Source: Elusimicrobiota bacterium
GTDB lineage: Bacteria > Elusimicrobiota > Elusimicrobia > UBA1565 > UBA9628
Assembly: GCA_028868375.1 (NCBI GenBank)
Contig: JAGWUP010000004.1
Span: forward strand, 124,001 to 188,000
Length of the DNA: 64,000 nt
Direction of reading: 5' to 3'
The translations under genes and the position numbers were made by a program. Under the pieces are notes generated by a model. That model searched no databases. It was not told where the DNA came from and saw only the letters and a list, made by a program, of their open reading frames with translations. Position 1 is the first letter of the stretch, and the number at the start of each line of letters is the position of its first letter. This document shows positions 31,417-40,001 of the stretch, one piece after another.

Positions 31417-32338
31417 GGCGCGCCCTCCATGAGGCTAGAAGCGAGAAGACCGCCATCCGGACGGCGACCCCGTTGGCCACCTGCTCCAGGATCGCCGATT
31501 GGGGGCCGTCGGCGCAGGCGGAGTCCAGCTCCACGCCGCGGTTGACGGGGCCGGGGTGCAGGATGAGCAGATCCTTGTGTCCAGCCAGGCGCTCGGGGCT
31601 AAGGCCGTAGCGTCCGGCGTAGTCGGGCAGGGAGGCGATGAGGTTGCGGTTTTGGCGCTCCAACTGCTGGCGCAGGACGTTGACGGCGTCGGCCCCGGCC
31701 AGCGCCGCGTTAAGGTCGTGGCTGACGCGGGCCCCCAGCCGCTCGATGCCGGCGGGAATCAGCGCCGATGGGCCGCAGACGGTCACGCGGGCACCCAGGG
31801 CCGTCAGGGCGTGGATGTTGGAGCGGGCGACCCGGCTGTGCAGGATGTCGCCCACGATCACCACGCGCAGGCCCTTGATCCGGCCTTTCTTGCGCCGCAG
31901 CGTCAGGACGTCGAGAAGGGCCTGGGTCGGATGCTCGTGGCAGCCGTCGCCGGCGTTGAGCAGCGAGGCCTTAAGCTTCGAAGCCAGGGGCTCGAGCGCT
32001 CCGGAGAGCTCCTGGCGCACGACCAGGTACTCGGCCCCGACGGCCTCCAGATTGCGCAGGCTGTCGAGCAGCGTCTCGCCCTTGGCCGCGCTGGAGCCGG
32101 CGGCGGAGAGCCCCAGGACGTCCGCGCCCAGGCGCTTGGCGGCGGCCTCGAAGGAAGAGCGCGTTCGAGTGGACGGCTCCGAGAAGAAGAAGGCGACCAG
32201 GCGCCCCGAGAGGGCTTTGCCGCGCGAGCGGGGATTGTCGGCGAACGGCGCGGCCGCATCGAGGATGCCCTCGATCTCGCCGGAGCTCAGCGTCTCCAGG
32301 CCGAGCAGGTCTTTGCGGTCCCAGGAGATGGCGGCCAC
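31406..32338 (-). CDS. pyrB: Aspartate carbamoyltransferase, catalytic subunit
   Basis: 310 residues. Carbamoyl-phosphate loop FFSEPSTRTRSSFEAA, then HPTQALLDVLTL and the C-terminal HPGPVNRGVELD. First gene of the pyr-pur operon. No pyrI regulatory subunit is nearby, so this is the unregulated trimer type or depends on dihydroorotase. It starts with GTG directly downstream of a promoter, with only seven bases between the -10 box and the start codon and no ribosome-binding site. Confidence 0.96.
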   Translation of the reverse strand: MAAISWDRKDLLGLETLSSGEIEGILDAAAPFADNPRSRGKALSGRLVAFFFSEPSTRTRSSFEAAAKRLGADVLGLSAAGSSAAKGETLLDSLRNLEAVGAEYLVVRQELSGALEPLASKLKASLLNAGDGCHEHPTQALLDVLTLRRKKGRIKGLRVVIVGDILHSRVARSNIHALTALGARVTVCGPSALIPAGIERLGARVSHDLNAALAGADAVNVLRQQLERQNRNLIASLPDYAGRYGLSPERLAGHKDLLILHPGPVNRGVELDSACADGPQSAILEQVANGVAVRMAVFSLLASWRARHAR

Positions 32339-32345
32339 TAAAGGT

Positions 32346-32375
32346 ATTTTAGCTTTTTGCCCGGAGACGCGGCAA
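32346..32375 (-). promoter_or_regulatory. Promoter of the pyrimidine operon
   Basis: Minus strand: -35 TTGCCG (32375-32370), 18-base spacer, -10 TAAAAT (32351-32346). The pyrB GTG begins at 32338, so transcription should start at or within one or two bases of the start codon. This implies a leaderless or nearly leaderless message. Confidence 0.55.
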
Positions 32376-32382
32376 GCCGCTG

Positions 32383-32413
32383 CTGAAATTTAGGGTCAGA
32401 CCCTAGATTTCAG
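32383..32413. repeat. Near-perfect 15-bp inverted repeat between two minus-strand genes
   Basis: CTGAAATTTAGGGTC, then a single A, then GACCCTAGATTTCAG: 14 of 15 positions pair. It contains the TAG stop (32405-32403) of the upstream secreted-protein gene and sits just before the pyrB promoter. It could act as a bidirectional transcription barrier or be a remnant of a small mobile palindrome. Confidence 0.75.
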
Positions 32414-32873
32414 TAGGAGGGACGGGTCCGCGGCGGAGCACGATGGGTTGGCCGAGGACGACGAAGCGGCGCAGGCGCAGGCCGTATTCCAGGTCGCGCA
32501 TCGCCATCGAGGTCACCGGCGCTTCCTGCGGCACGTACAGCGCCAGGCCCTCGACCTGCGTCGACATCGTTCCCGGGGCGGCGTCCGACATCAAGTCTAG
32601 CGTCAGCGCCAGGTGGTAGCGCTGGGCAAGCTTCCGGACGCAGGGCCTGAGCATTTGCCGCGCCTGCCGCGCCGACACCGGAACGAAGGTCCGCGCGTCG
32701 ACGACCGAGCATTGCTCGACGCCGGCGAAGGGGTCCTTGGCCTGCAGCGGGTCGGTGATCCAGTGGATCATCTTCTCGAAATCCGGAGCCGGAGCGGGGC
32801 GCGCCGGCATCTGGGCGGCGGCGGCCAGGCAGGGCGCAAGAAGGATGGCGGCGATGAAAGCGTTGCGGGTCAT
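32403..32873 (-). CDS. Small secreted protein of unknown function
   Basis: 156 residues: signal peptide MTRNAFIAAILLAPCLAAAA, then a proline-rich linker and a compact domain with EKMIHWITDPLQAKDPF, CSVVDARTFVPVSARQA and LEYGLRLRRFVVLGQP. Two cysteines (in GVEQCS and LRPC) could pair. The ATG at 32873 follows AAGGAGAG; the longer frame upstream lacks a comparable signal. No family recognised. It shares an upstream element with the HExxH gene at matching distance. Confidence 0.65.
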   Translation of the reverse strand: MTRNAFIAAILLAPCLAAAAQMPARPAPAPDFEKMIHWITDPLQAKDPFAGVEQCSVVDARTFVPVSARQARQMLRPCVRKLAQRYHLALTLDLMSDAAPGTMSTQVEGLALYVPQEAPVTSMAMRDLEYGLRLRRFVVLGQPIVLRRGPVPPTEI

Positions 32874-32910
32874 GGTCTCTCCTTTAATAACGGGAACATG
32901 CCGACATTCT

Positions 32911-32940
32911 GCCCAAAAGGCCCAGTCCTCTATAGGACCT
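32911..32940 (-). promoter_or_regulatory. Shared upstream element, copy 2
   Basis: Minus strand: AGGTCCTATAGAGGACTGGG then CCTTTTGGGC. GTCCTATA and CTGGGCC match the element at 18906-18934, and both blocks lie at the same distance from the start codon in both genes. AGGTCCTATAGAGGACT is also a small palindrome. Confidence 0.4.
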
Positions 32941-33136
32941 TTGTCAAAACCGCTCATTGATCCAAGTCAAGTCCTGGGTGCGCGTCGTTCGTCATCTTCC
33001 GGGGACGCGAGCCGTTTGAAGGCTCGCTCGGCTTCGGGCCCGGCTGCATGCGTACGCCGGGCCCTCAGACGCCCCGTCAGATGACGATCAACGCGCCTCA
33101 ACAGATACAAGAAAGTTTTTGTATAGAGATATTTTG

Positions 33137-33427
33137 TTAAGTGATAAAGCCGATCTTAGGCACCGGAGAACAAGCGGACTTGATCATCCGCTTAAGACGG
33201 GCATCAAGACGCGCTTTCGCATCGTCATCATTTGGGCAGTCTTCGAGATCCTTTCTGAGGAATATCTCTTCGACCCGCCGTTCCTTATTAATGACACAGA
33301 CAAGGGTTTCACTTCCAACTGTCCATTGAACCCATTTCGTCTCGATCACAAGCCCATCGGCGCCAGCAATCGACCGGATTCTTCTCTCGATCCACCTCTT
33401 GCCTTGGGATCGCTCACTTTCTGACAT
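33137..33427 (-). CDS. Small hypothetical protein in a lower-GC patch
   Basis: 96 residues, MSESERSQGKRWIERRIRSI at the start, charged throughout and ending PKIGFIT. No motif, signal peptide or membrane segment. The ATG follows AGGAGA at suitable spacing. The GC content here is visibly lower than that of the flanking genes, close to half, which suggests recent acquisition. A similar-sized frame on the opposite strand has no start signal. Function unknown. Confidence 0.55.
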   Translation of the reverse strand: MSESERSQGKRWIERRIRSIAGADGLVIETKWVQWTVGSETLVCVINKERRVEEIFLRKDLEDCPNDDDAKARLDARLKRMIKSACSPVPKIGFIT

Positions 33428-33555
33428 TTTAAGTTCTCCTGTCCACGGTCAATCGGCTGAAACGTCATACTGTCGCGCGTATGCTCACAATAATACCACT
33501 ACGTCACTCATGTTCCACGGAGACGCCGGCGACATCTTTTAAGAGCGGGACAAAC

Positions 33556-33680
33556 CGGCGGCGGCGCGAATAACGTCCGGACGGGCGTCTCGCAGGCCGA
33601 CCTAGGCTGACGGGAGGCCGAGAGCCGAGCGGCGCCTTCAAGGCGACCGCGTCCCGGACGGATGTTATTCGCGCTGCCTC
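33556..33680. repeat. Dispersed palindromic repeat R2, copy 1
   Basis: About 125 bases whose ends are inverted copies of each other: GCGGCGCGAATAACGTCCGG at 33561-33580 against, on the other strand, GCAGCGCGAATAACATCCGT from 33677 downward. The right half recurs at 54538-54599. It occupies the gap after the purK stop. No coding potential. Confidence 0.75.
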
Positions 33681-33686
33681 CGCGCG

Positions 33687-34811
33687 TCAGCGTCGCAGCG
33701 CCGCCAGCAAGGAGTCCGCTTCCTTCAGGTCTCGGGCGGCCGGGCCCAACAGCAGGAGATGCCCCATCTTGCGGCCCGGCCTGGGCTGGGCCTTGCCGTA
33801 GAGGTGAAGCCGGACGTCGGGCCTGGCCAGTACCACGTCCCAGCGGGGCTCGCCGCCGGCCCACAGCTCGCCCAGCAGGTTGATCATCGCGGCGGGTTCG
33901 CGCTGGCTGGTGGAGCCCGGCGGCAGCCCGGCGATGGCCCGGATATGCTGCTCGAACTGGGAGGTGGCGCAGGCGCCCAGGGTGTAGTGCCCGCTGTTGT
34001 GCACCCGGGGGGCGATCTCGTTGACGAGGAGCTGGTCCTTGCCCGAGCCGCCAAGCCAGAAAAGCTCCACGGCCATGACGCCGACGTGCTTGAGAGCCTC
34101 GGCGATGGCGGCGGCCAGGGCGGCGGCGGCCTGGGCGATCTCTGCGGGCAGGCGCGCGGGGGCCAGGGTGGCGCGCAGGATGCCGTTCTCGTGGACGTTC
34201 TCGGCGACGGGATAGGTCGCGACGTCGCCGTTTTCCCAGCGCGCGAGGATCACGGAGAGCTCCTTTTTGAAGTCGACGCGGCGCTCGAGCACCGCTCCGC
34301 CGGGCAGGGCCGGGACTTTGGACAGCTCCCCCGGCTTCTCGATGCGGAATTGTCCCTTGCCGTCGTAGCCGTGGCGGCGCGATTTGAGGATGCAGGGGCG
34401 GCCCAGGCGTTCGAGCGCGGCGGCTGGAGCGGCGGCGTCGGCGAAGGGGGTTTGCGCAAATCCATGCTCCTTAAGAAAGCGGCGCTGGATCAAGCGGTCT
34501 TGGACGGTGTCCAGGATCGCCGGGGCGGGCCGCACCGGGAGGTCCTTGGCCAGGCGCTTGGCCAGGGCGGCCGGAACGTTCTCCCATTCGAAGGTGGCGA
34601 CATCGCAGGACTCGGCGAAGCGGCGCCGGGCGGCCTCGTCGTCGAAGGGGGCGGCCAGGGACAACTCGCAGACCTGCGCTGCCGGCTCGCCGGGGGCCTG
34701 GCCCCAGCAGACGAAGCGATAGCCCAGGGGCGCGCCCTCCAGGGCCAGCATGCGGCCCAACTGGCCTGCGCCCAAGAGGCCGATCGTCGCGCCGGGCCGC
34801 AGGCTCTTCAA
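33687..34811 (-). CDS. purK: 5-(Carboxyamino)imidazole ribonucleotide synthase
   Basis: 374 residues of the ATP-grasp family, carboxylating AIR to N5-[24 protein letters not shown] opens the protein, TFEWENVP and the ATP-grasp segment [16 protein letters not shown] follow, and [18 protein letters not shown] closes the active site. The start is a TTG (34811-34809) overlapping the purE stop as TTGA; the open frame continues upstream only as the wrong frame of purE. Last gene of the purF-D-E-K unit. Confidence 0.94.
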   Translation of the reverse strand: MKSLRPGATIGLLGAGQLGRMLALEGAPLGYRFVCWGQAPGEPAAQVCELSLAAPFDDEAARRRFAESCDVATFEWENVPAALAKRLAKDLPVRPAPAILDTVQDRLIQRRFLKEHGFAQTPFADAAAPAAALERLGRPCILKSRRHGYDGKGQFRIEKPGELSKVPALPGGAVLERRVDFKKELSVILARWENGDVATYPVAENVHENGILRATLAPARLPAEIAQAAAALAAAIAEALKHVGVMAVELFWLGGSGKDQLLVNEIAPRVHNSGHYTLGACATSQFEQHIRAIAGLPPGSTSQREPAAMINLLGELWAGGEPRWDVVLARPDVRLHLYGKAQPRPGRKMGHLLLLGPAARDLKEADSLLAALRR

Positions 34812-35287
34812 GGCCTCTTGAGCACGGAGGCGGTCTGGCGCCGGCGCAGGGCCTGAACGCGGCGCGCCAGGCTCGGATCGCAGAGGGCCAGGATTTGCGC
34901 CGCCAGGTAGCCGGCGTTGGCCGCGCCCGAGGCGCCGATCGCCAGGCAGCCCACCGGCACGCCCTTGGGCATTTGCGCGATCGAGAGCAGGGAGTCTAGG
35001 CCCTCCAGCGCTTTCGTGCGCACCGGCACTCCCAGCACCGGCAACGTCGTCAGGGCCGCGGCCATGCCGGGCAGGTGGGCGGCTCCGCCGGCTCCGGCGA
35101 TGAGCACGCGCAGGCCGCGAGCGGCGGCGCCGGAGGCGTAGTCGTAGAGCCGGCGCGGCGTGCGGTGGGCCGAGACGATCCGCGTCTCGCAGGGCACGCC
35201 GAGCTCTTCTAGGGCTTGGGCGGCCGAGCGCATCGTCTCCCAATCGCTCTTGCTGCCCATGATGATTCCGACCAGAGGTTTTTTCAT
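34808..35287 (-). CDS. purE: N5-CAIR mutase
   Basis: 159 residues of class I PurE, which converts the PurK product to [24 protein letters not shown] and [14 protein letters not shown] carry the active-site Ser-Asp and His. The presence of PurK next door confirms the bacterial two-step route. Start overlaps the purD stop (ATGA). Confidence 0.96.
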   Translation of the reverse strand: MKKPLVGIIMGSKSDWETMRSAAQALEELGVPCETRIVSAHRTPRRLYDYASGAAARGLRVLIAGAGGAAHLPGMAAALTTLPVLGVPVRTKALEGLDSLLSIAQMPKGVPVGCLAIGASGAANAGYLAAQILALCDPSLARRVQALRRRQTASVLKRP

Positions 35288-36558
35288 GCGGCGACCAGCT
35301 CCTTGGCGGCGATGTCGCCTCGCCGCCGCATCCCCTCAAAGGAGATCGCTCGGGCGGCGGCGTAGGCGCGCTCGCGGGCCGCCGCCACGTCCGAGGCCCT
35401 GGCGCAGACCGTCAGCACCCGCCCGCCGGCGCTGACCCAGCCGGAGGCCTGCCGGCGGGTGCCCGCGTGAAAGACCAGGGCGTCCTCTGGCAGGGCCTCC
35501 AGCCCGGCGATCGGCCGCCCCGTCTTGGGCCGCTCGGGATAGCCCTCGGAGGCCAGGGTGACCGCGACGCAGGCGCCGCGGCCGCCCAACGCGCCGCCTT
35601 GCGGCAGGCGCCCCTCGGCGCAGGCCAGCGCCAGCTCGAGCAGGTCCTCTTCCAGGATCGGCAGGATCGCCTGGGTCTCGGGATCGCCGAGCCGGCAGTT
35701 GAACTCGAGGCAGCGCGGGCCCTCCGGCGTCAGCATCAAGCCCGCGTAGAGCACGCCGCGGTAGTCCAGGCCCTCGGCGGCCAGGCCGGCCAGCGCGCGC
35801 TGAAAAATTTCCTCGGAGAGCGTCTTAAGCAATCGCGGCGACAGCTGGGCGGGGGCGTAGGCGCCCATGCCCCCGGTGTTGGGCCCGCCGTCGCCGTCGA
35901 GCAGGCGTTTGTGGTCCTGGCTGGGCGGCAAGAGCCGGAAACGCTTGCCGTCCGCGAGCGCCAGCAGGGAGACTTCCGGGCCGCTCAGGAGATCCTCCAG
36001 CACGACCGTCTTTCCCGAGGCGCCCAGTTTTTCTTGGACCATCAGCTCCAAGACGGCGCGGCGCGCCTGCTCGGGGTCGGGGCAGACGGCCACGCCCTTG
36101 CCCGCGGCCAGGCCGTCGGCCTTGACGACCAATCCCCCGCGCCAGGAGCCGGCGGCCGCGAGGGCCTTGGCCGAGTCGGCGAAGACCTCGTAGCGGGCGG
36201 TGGGGATGCCGTGGCGGCGCATGAAGTCCTTGGCGAAGGCCTTCGAGCTCTCCAGCCGGGCGCAGGCGCGGCCGGGCCCGAGGACGGCGAAGCCGGCCTC
36301 TCGCAGGGCGTCCGGCACGCCGGCGGCCAGGGGGGCCTCCGGTCCGACGAAGACCAGCTTGGCGCGGCAGTCGCGGGCCGCGGCGACGACGGCGGAGGGA
36401 TCTTCGGGATCGACGGCCAGGCATTGCGCCCAGCGGGCGATGGCGTCTGAGCCGGGGGCGGCGTAGAGATTCTTCAAGCGCGGGCTTTGCGCCAGCTTCC
36501 AGGCGACGGCATGCTCGCGGGCGCCGGCGCCCAGCAGGAGGACGGTGACGTCGTTCAT
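35284..36558 (-). CDS. purD: Phosphoribosylamine-glycine ligase (GAR synthetase)
   Basis: 424 residues, full length. It joins glycine to phosphoribosylamine with [23 protein letters not shown] at the N-terminus, ATP-grasp motifs [16 protein letters not shown] and [18 protein letters not shown], and [17 protein letters not shown] with metal ligands. Overlaps purF by four bases. Confidence 0.97.
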   Translation of the reverse strand: MNDVTVLLLGAGAREHAVAWKLAQSPRLKNLYAAPGSDAIARWAQCLAVDPEDPSAVVAAARDCRAKLVFVGPEAPLAAGVPDALREAGFAVLGPGRACARLESSKAFAKDFMRRHGIPTARYEVFADSAKALAAAGSWRGGLVVKADGLAAGKGVAVCPDPEQARRAVLELMVQEKLGASGKTVVLEDLLSGPEVSLLALADGKRFRLLPPSQDHKRLLDGDGGPNTGGMGAYAPAQLSPRLLKTLSEEIFQRALAGLAAEGLDYRGVLYAGLMLTPEGPRCLEFNCRLGDPETQAILPILEEDLLELALACAEGRLPQGGALGGRGACVAVTLASEGYPERPKTGRPIAGLEALPEDALVFHAGTRRQASGWVSAGGRVLTVCARASDVAAARERAYAAARAISFEGMRRRGDIAAKELVAA

Positions 36559-37940
36559 CCCTTTTTGCGCGGCTCCGGCGTCTGGTAGTCGGAAATCGGG
36601 GTCGGGTAGAGCTTCGTGAAGCAGGCCGTGCAGTAGCCGCGCGTGTCGCCCCCCTCTCCCGCGCAGGCCCGGAGCATTCCCTCCAGGGAGAGGTAGTGCA
36701 GGCTGTCGACTCCGAGGAAGCGGCGGACCTCCTCCACCGATTTCTCGTTGGCGACCAGCTCGCCCGCGCGCGGGGTGTCGATGCCGTAGTAGCAGGGCGA
36801 GACGATGGGCGGAGAGGACACCGCCATGTGGATCTCCCTGGCCCCGGCCCGGCGCAGGCTCTTGGCGATCTTCTTGCTGGTGGTGCCGCGCACGATCGAG
36901 TCGTCGATCAGGATCACGCTCTTGCCGCGCAGCGTCTCCGGGACCGGGGCCAGCTTGAGCTCTGCGGCCAGCTCGCGCAGCTCCTGGGTGGGCTTGATGA
37001 AGGTGCGGCTGACGTAATGGCTGCGGACCAAGCCCAGCTCGAAGGGGATGCCGGAGACGTCGGAAAATCCCAGGGCGGCGGAAATGCCGGAGTCCGGCAC
37101 CGGCACGACGATGTCGGCGCGCAGGTCCGAGAGCTCCCGCGCCAGGGCGCGCCCCAGGTCGCGGCGGGAGGCCTGGACGTTGCGGCCGAAGATCGTGGAG
37201 TCCGGCCGGGCGAAGTAGACCTGCTCGAAGACGCAGCGGGCGGGAGAGGCGGGCTTCTTGAAGGGCTTGAGGCTTTTGATGCGCTCCCCCTCGATGATGA
37301 GCATCTCCCCGGGCTCGATCTCCCGCACGACCCGGGCTTTGATCAGGTGGAGCGCCGAGGTCTCCGAGGCCACCACCCAGCTCTTGTCCAACTGCCCCAA
37401 GAGCAGCGGGCGGAAGCCGTAGGGATCGCGCGCGGCGATGATCGAGCTCGGGGTCAGGAACAAGAGGGAGTAGGCCCCGGCGACCTGCCGCAGGGCGTCG
37501 ATGGCGGCGTCCTCGAGGGGTCCGTTGGCCCGCGCCAGCAGGTGGATGATGACCTCGGAGTCGGTGGAGGACTGGAAGATCGCGCCGCGCCGCTCCAGGC
37601 GGTTCTTGATCTCCAGGGCGTTGGTCAGATTCCCGTTATGGGCGATCGCCACGGGGCCGTGGATGTTCTTGAAGACCAGGGGCTGGGCGTTTCTAAGATG
37701 CGAGGCGCCGGTGGTGGCGTAGCGGACGTGGCCGATGGCCATGCGGCCGGGAAGCCCCGCGAGGTCCCTGGAGGGAAAGACCTCGCTGACCAGCCCCATG
37801 CCGACGCGAGAGTGCAGCTCCCCGTCGGCGGCGGTGACGATTCCGGCCGACTCCTGGCCGCGGTGCTGCAGCGCGAAGAGGCCGAGCTTGGCCAATTCAG
37901 CCGACTGAGGGTGGTTCGAGATCGCGATGATCCCGCACAT
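36555..37940 (-). CDS. purF: Glutamine PRPP amidotransferase, [4Fe-4S] type
   Basis: 461 residues, first committed step of purine synthesis. Met-Cys start (MCGIIAISNHPQ) gives the N-terminal nucleophile after Met removal, with no propeptide. The PRPP loop is VILIDDSIVRGTTSKKI. Cysteines in CVFEQVYFARPDS, SPCYYGID and YCTACFTK match the four cluster ligands of the Bacillus-type enzyme, so an oxygen-labile [4Fe-4S] cluster is expected. Leads the purF-D-E-K operon, with a -10 box six bases before the ATG. Confidence 0.97.
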   Translation of the reverse strand: MCGIIAISNHPQSAELAKLGLFALQHRGQESAGIVTAADGELHSRVGMGLVSEVFPSRDLAGLPGRMAIGHVRYATTGASHLRNAQPLVFKNIHGPVAIAHNGNLTNALEIKNRLERRGAIFQSSTDSEVIIHLLARANGPLEDAAIDALRQVAGAYSLLFLTPSSIIAARDPYGFRPLLLGQLDKSWVVASETSALHLIKARVVREIEPGEMLIIEGERIKSLKPFKKPASPARCVFEQVYFARPDSTIFGRNVQASRRDLGRALARELSDLRADIVVPVPDSGISAALGFSDVSGIPFELGLVRSHYVSRTFIKPTQELRELAAELKLAPVPETLRGKSVILIDDSIVRGTTSKKIAKSLRRAGAREIHMAVSSPPIVSPCYYGIDTPRAGELVANEKSVEEVRRFLGVDSLHYLSLEGMLRACAGEGGDTRGYCTACFTKLYPTPISDYQTPEPRKKG

Positions 37941-37946
37941 ACCTAA

Positions 37947-37955
37947 AGTATATCA
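37947..37955 (-). promoter_or_regulatory. Extended -10 promoter of purF
   Basis: TGATATACT on the minus strand, an extended -10 (TGn plus TATACT), ends six bases before the purF ATG. No -35 is evident, as is usual for extended -10 promoters. The predicted transcript would start at or next to the ATG. No purine riboswitch or PurR-type box was seen. Confidence 0.5.
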
Positions 37956-37957
37956 GA

Positions 37958-38008
37958 TAGGCCGGCGTCAGCCGGCCTATGCCTGACCGGACAGGGAGAT
38001 GCGTCGCT
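37958..38008 (+). repeat. Dispersed palindromic repeat R1, copy 3 (partial, diverged)
   Basis: TAGGCCGGCGTCAGCCGGCC, then TATGCCTGACCGGACAGGGA and GATGCGTCGCTCAGGC. This follows copy 1 base for base apart from small insertions and substitutions, and it lacks the second GCCGGC palindrome. It lies between purF and the next gene's 3' end. Confidence 0.6.
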
Positions 38009-38012
38009 CAGG

Positions 38013-38615
38013 CTATTCGGCGTGCGGCGGCGCGGGAGGAGGCGGCAGCGCCGGTGGCTGCGGCAGAGGCGGAGCAAGTCCCGCGTTGGCTTGCGCCTGG
38101 CCGAGCAGCTCGTCGACGCGCCGTCGCGCCAGCAGCTTGGGATTTTTTTGCGCTTTTTCCAGGAACTGCAGTTCTTTGCGCAGCTTTGCGATGCGCTCCG
38201 GCAGGGCCGTCAGCTCCGGTTTCAATTCGGCTGCGACCAGCGGCAGCAGGGAGCTCCGTGCCATCTTCAGCGGCAGTTTTCCCGCGCGGAAGCGTTCGCG
38301 GATATCCTCGATCCGTTCCTGGCGCTTCAGCGAGGCCTCGGCCCTTGCGTAGCCCGCGGGATCGATCTTCTTGAGCGAGGAGAGGAGTTTCTGCTGGTCC
38401 TGGAACGCCCGCTTGCGTGCTTGCGCTTCCTCCAGTTGCGCGCGCTTTTCATCCTTGAGCGCTCGCGCGGCCTGCTGCTTGACCAGCCGGGCGACGTCCG
38501 GAGGCTCGGACGAAGCGGCAAGGGCCGGCGCTAGCAGGACAAAGCTCAACGCGGCGATGGGGCCGGCTTTTATTAGTTCAAGCAGACAAAAATCCCTCCT
38601 GCGTTTGCGTCGCAT
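38013..38615 (-). CDS. Secreted coiled-coil protein with proline-rich tail
   Basis: About 200 residues. A basic n-region (MRRKRRRDFC) and a hydrophobic core (AGPIAALSFVLLAPALAA) form a signal peptide. They are followed by long Lys/Glu/Ala/Gln-rich helices (VKQQAARALKDEKRAQLEEA, LKRQERIEDIRERFRAGKLP, LRKELQFLEKAQKN) and a PPLPQPPALPPPPAPP tail. It may form an envelope coiled coil. The ATG at 38615 follows GGAGGAGG and overlaps the preceding gene by 43 bases. Function unknown. Confidence 0.6.
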   Translation of the reverse strand: MRRKRRRDFCLLELIKAGPIAALSFVLLAPALAASSEPPDVARLVKQQAARALKDEKRAQLEEAQARKRAFQDQQKLLSSLKKIDPAGYARAEASLKRQERIEDIRERFRAGKLPLKMARSSLLPLVAAELKPELTALPERIAKLRKELQFLEKAQKNPKLLARRRVDELLGQAQANAGLAPPLPQPPALPPPPAPPHAE

Positions 38616-39193
38616 GCGCCCCAGCCTCCTCCAGTCGCCCCGCAGTGCCCGGCTCTTCCGTTGGTGTCGAATCGCATTAATACCGCCAATCCGCCGCCGC
38701 AATAACAGCTGCCCCCGCCGTAACCTATGCCACAAGAGCCCACGATCCTGAGGCCGCCGAGGCTGCTGGCATAACGGCCGATGCTGCGCAGGTAGACGTC
38801 GTTGACGTTGGCGTTGCCGCCGCCGTAGAAGCTCGTTCCGGAAGAGTAGGAGTAGACGCCGCCGGAGGTCGCGACGTAGTTGGTGCCCCAGACGCCGCCG
38901 GCCGACAGCCCGCCCCCCACGATTTGATATCCAGAAACCCTGGCGTTTCCCCGCACGTCGAGCGTCGTCGTCGGAGCCGCCGTGCCTATCCCGACGGACC
39001 CCCCGTCGCGGGCCAGCACGGTCTGGCCGGTCGTGATCATTTTCGTGTAGACGCCGGAAGGGGCGGGGTAATAGGTCGAGAGCGTCACGCTTTCGGAGGA
39101 CAAATCGGAGGCGAAGGCCGCCAGGATCAGGCAGGGCAGCGCCAGGCGGATCAGGCCCGGGGAGATGCGCAGATGGATGTCGAGCTCGGCCAT
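38573..39193 (-). CDS. Surface protein with the TYYPAPSGVYTK signature
   Basis: 206 residues. The N-terminal hydrophobic segment (RISPGLIRLALPCLILAAFA) precedes ESVTLSTYYPAPSGVYTKMI and LARDGGSVGIGTAAPTTTLDVRG. This pattern resembles phage tail-fibre-like 'VGIGTxxPxxxLDV' repeats and is frequent, to my knowledge, in Elusimicrobiota and Omnitrophota surface proteins. The C-terminal half is Gly/Ser/Tyr-rich with six Cys (GSCGIGYGGGSCYCGGG, HCGATGGGWGACDA, FVCLN). Probably exported and exposed. It begins 32 bases after the purQ stop. Confidence 0.7.
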   Translation of the reverse strand: MAELDIHLRISPGLIRLALPCLILAAFASDLSSESVTLSTYYPAPSGVYTKMITTGQTVLARDGGSVGIGTAAPTTTLDVRGNARVSGYQIVGGGLSAGGVWGTNYVATSGGVYSYSSGTSFYGGGNANVNDVYLRSIGRYASSLGGLRIVGSCGIGYGGGSCYCGGGLAVLMRFDTNGRAGHCGATGGGWGACDANAGGIFVCLN

Positions 39194-39224
39194 CGCGCTA
39201 GGATGGCCCCGCGGAGCGGCTTTG

Positions 39225-40001
39225 TCAAGAGCGGCAATGCTGGACGGCGTTGCGGAACATCTCCAGGCCGACGCCGCTCTTGAGGAAGGTCTGGCGCGTC
39301 CAGTTGGGGTGGTGGTGGATGGCGGTGAAGCGCTCGGGGTGGGGCATGAGGCCCAGGACGTTGCCCTCGGCGTTGCAGAGGCCGGCGATGTTGAAGACGG
39401 AGCCGTTGGGGTTGTCCGGATAGCCGCTGATCTTGCCGTCGTCGCTGACGTACTGCAGGACGATGGTCTTGTTCTTCTTCATCTCCTCTAGCTGGCGCGG
39501 GGATTTCAAGACCAGCTTGCCCTCGCCGTGGGCCACCGGCAGCTCGATCATCTCCGGCAGGCCCTTGAAGAAAATGCAGGAGCTCTGGGAGTTGATGCGG
39601 AGGTTGACCCAGCGAGACTCGAAGCGCCCGGAATCGTTGACGGTGAAGCTGGCGGTCTGCTCGCAGGTGTTGGAGGCGGGCAGGATGCCGGCCTTGACCA
39701 GGACCTGGAAGCCGTTGCAGATGCCGAGGACGGGGCGCCCCAGGCGGACGAACTGGCGCAGGTCCTTCAAGTAGAGCCGCACCTGGTTGGCCAGCACGCG
39801 GCCGGCGGCGATGTCGTCGCCGTAGGAGAAGCCCCCGGGAATCACCAGGGCGTCGAAATCCATCAGGCGGCGACGACCGCTGCGGAACTGGCCGACGTGG
39901 ACGCGCTCCGGGGCCGCGCCGACGGCCCGCAAGGCGTTTTCCGTCTCCAGGTCGCAATTGGTGCCGGCCGCGCGCAGGATCAGGATCTTGGGAGCTTTCA
40001 T
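39225..40001 (-). CDS. purQ: FGAM synthase, glutaminase subunit
   Basis: 258 residues. Class I amidotransferase: ILILRAAGTNCDLETENAL, nucleophile Cys in VLGICNGFQVLVKAG, and His/Glu in LMPHPERFTA. It feeds ammonia to PurL in the PurLQS complex. Slightly longer than Bacillus PurQ (about 227). Overlaps the purL stop by four bases. Confidence 0.96.
   Translation of the reverse strand: MKAPKILILRAAGTNCDLETENALRAVGAAPERVHVGQFRSGRRRLMDFDALVIPGGFSYGDDIAAGRVLANQVRLYLKDLRQFVRLGRPVLGICNGFQVLVKAGILPASNTCEQTASFTVNDSGRFESRWVNLRINSQSSCIFFKGLPEMIELPVAHGEGKLVLKSPRQLEEMKKNKTIVLQYVSDDGKISGYPDNPNGSVFNIAGLCNAEGNVLGLMPHPERFTAIHHHPNWTRQTFLKSGVGLEMFRNAVQHCRS

Noticed and set aside
33119-33424. 101-residue plus-strand frame opposite the small low-GC gene
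   Set aside because: Lacks a start signal; the opposite strand has AGGAGA correctly spaced before its ATG.
37941-38012. Purine riboswitch or PurR box before purF
   Set aside because: The gap is short and filled by a promoter and repeat R1; no conserved riboswitch core was recognised.
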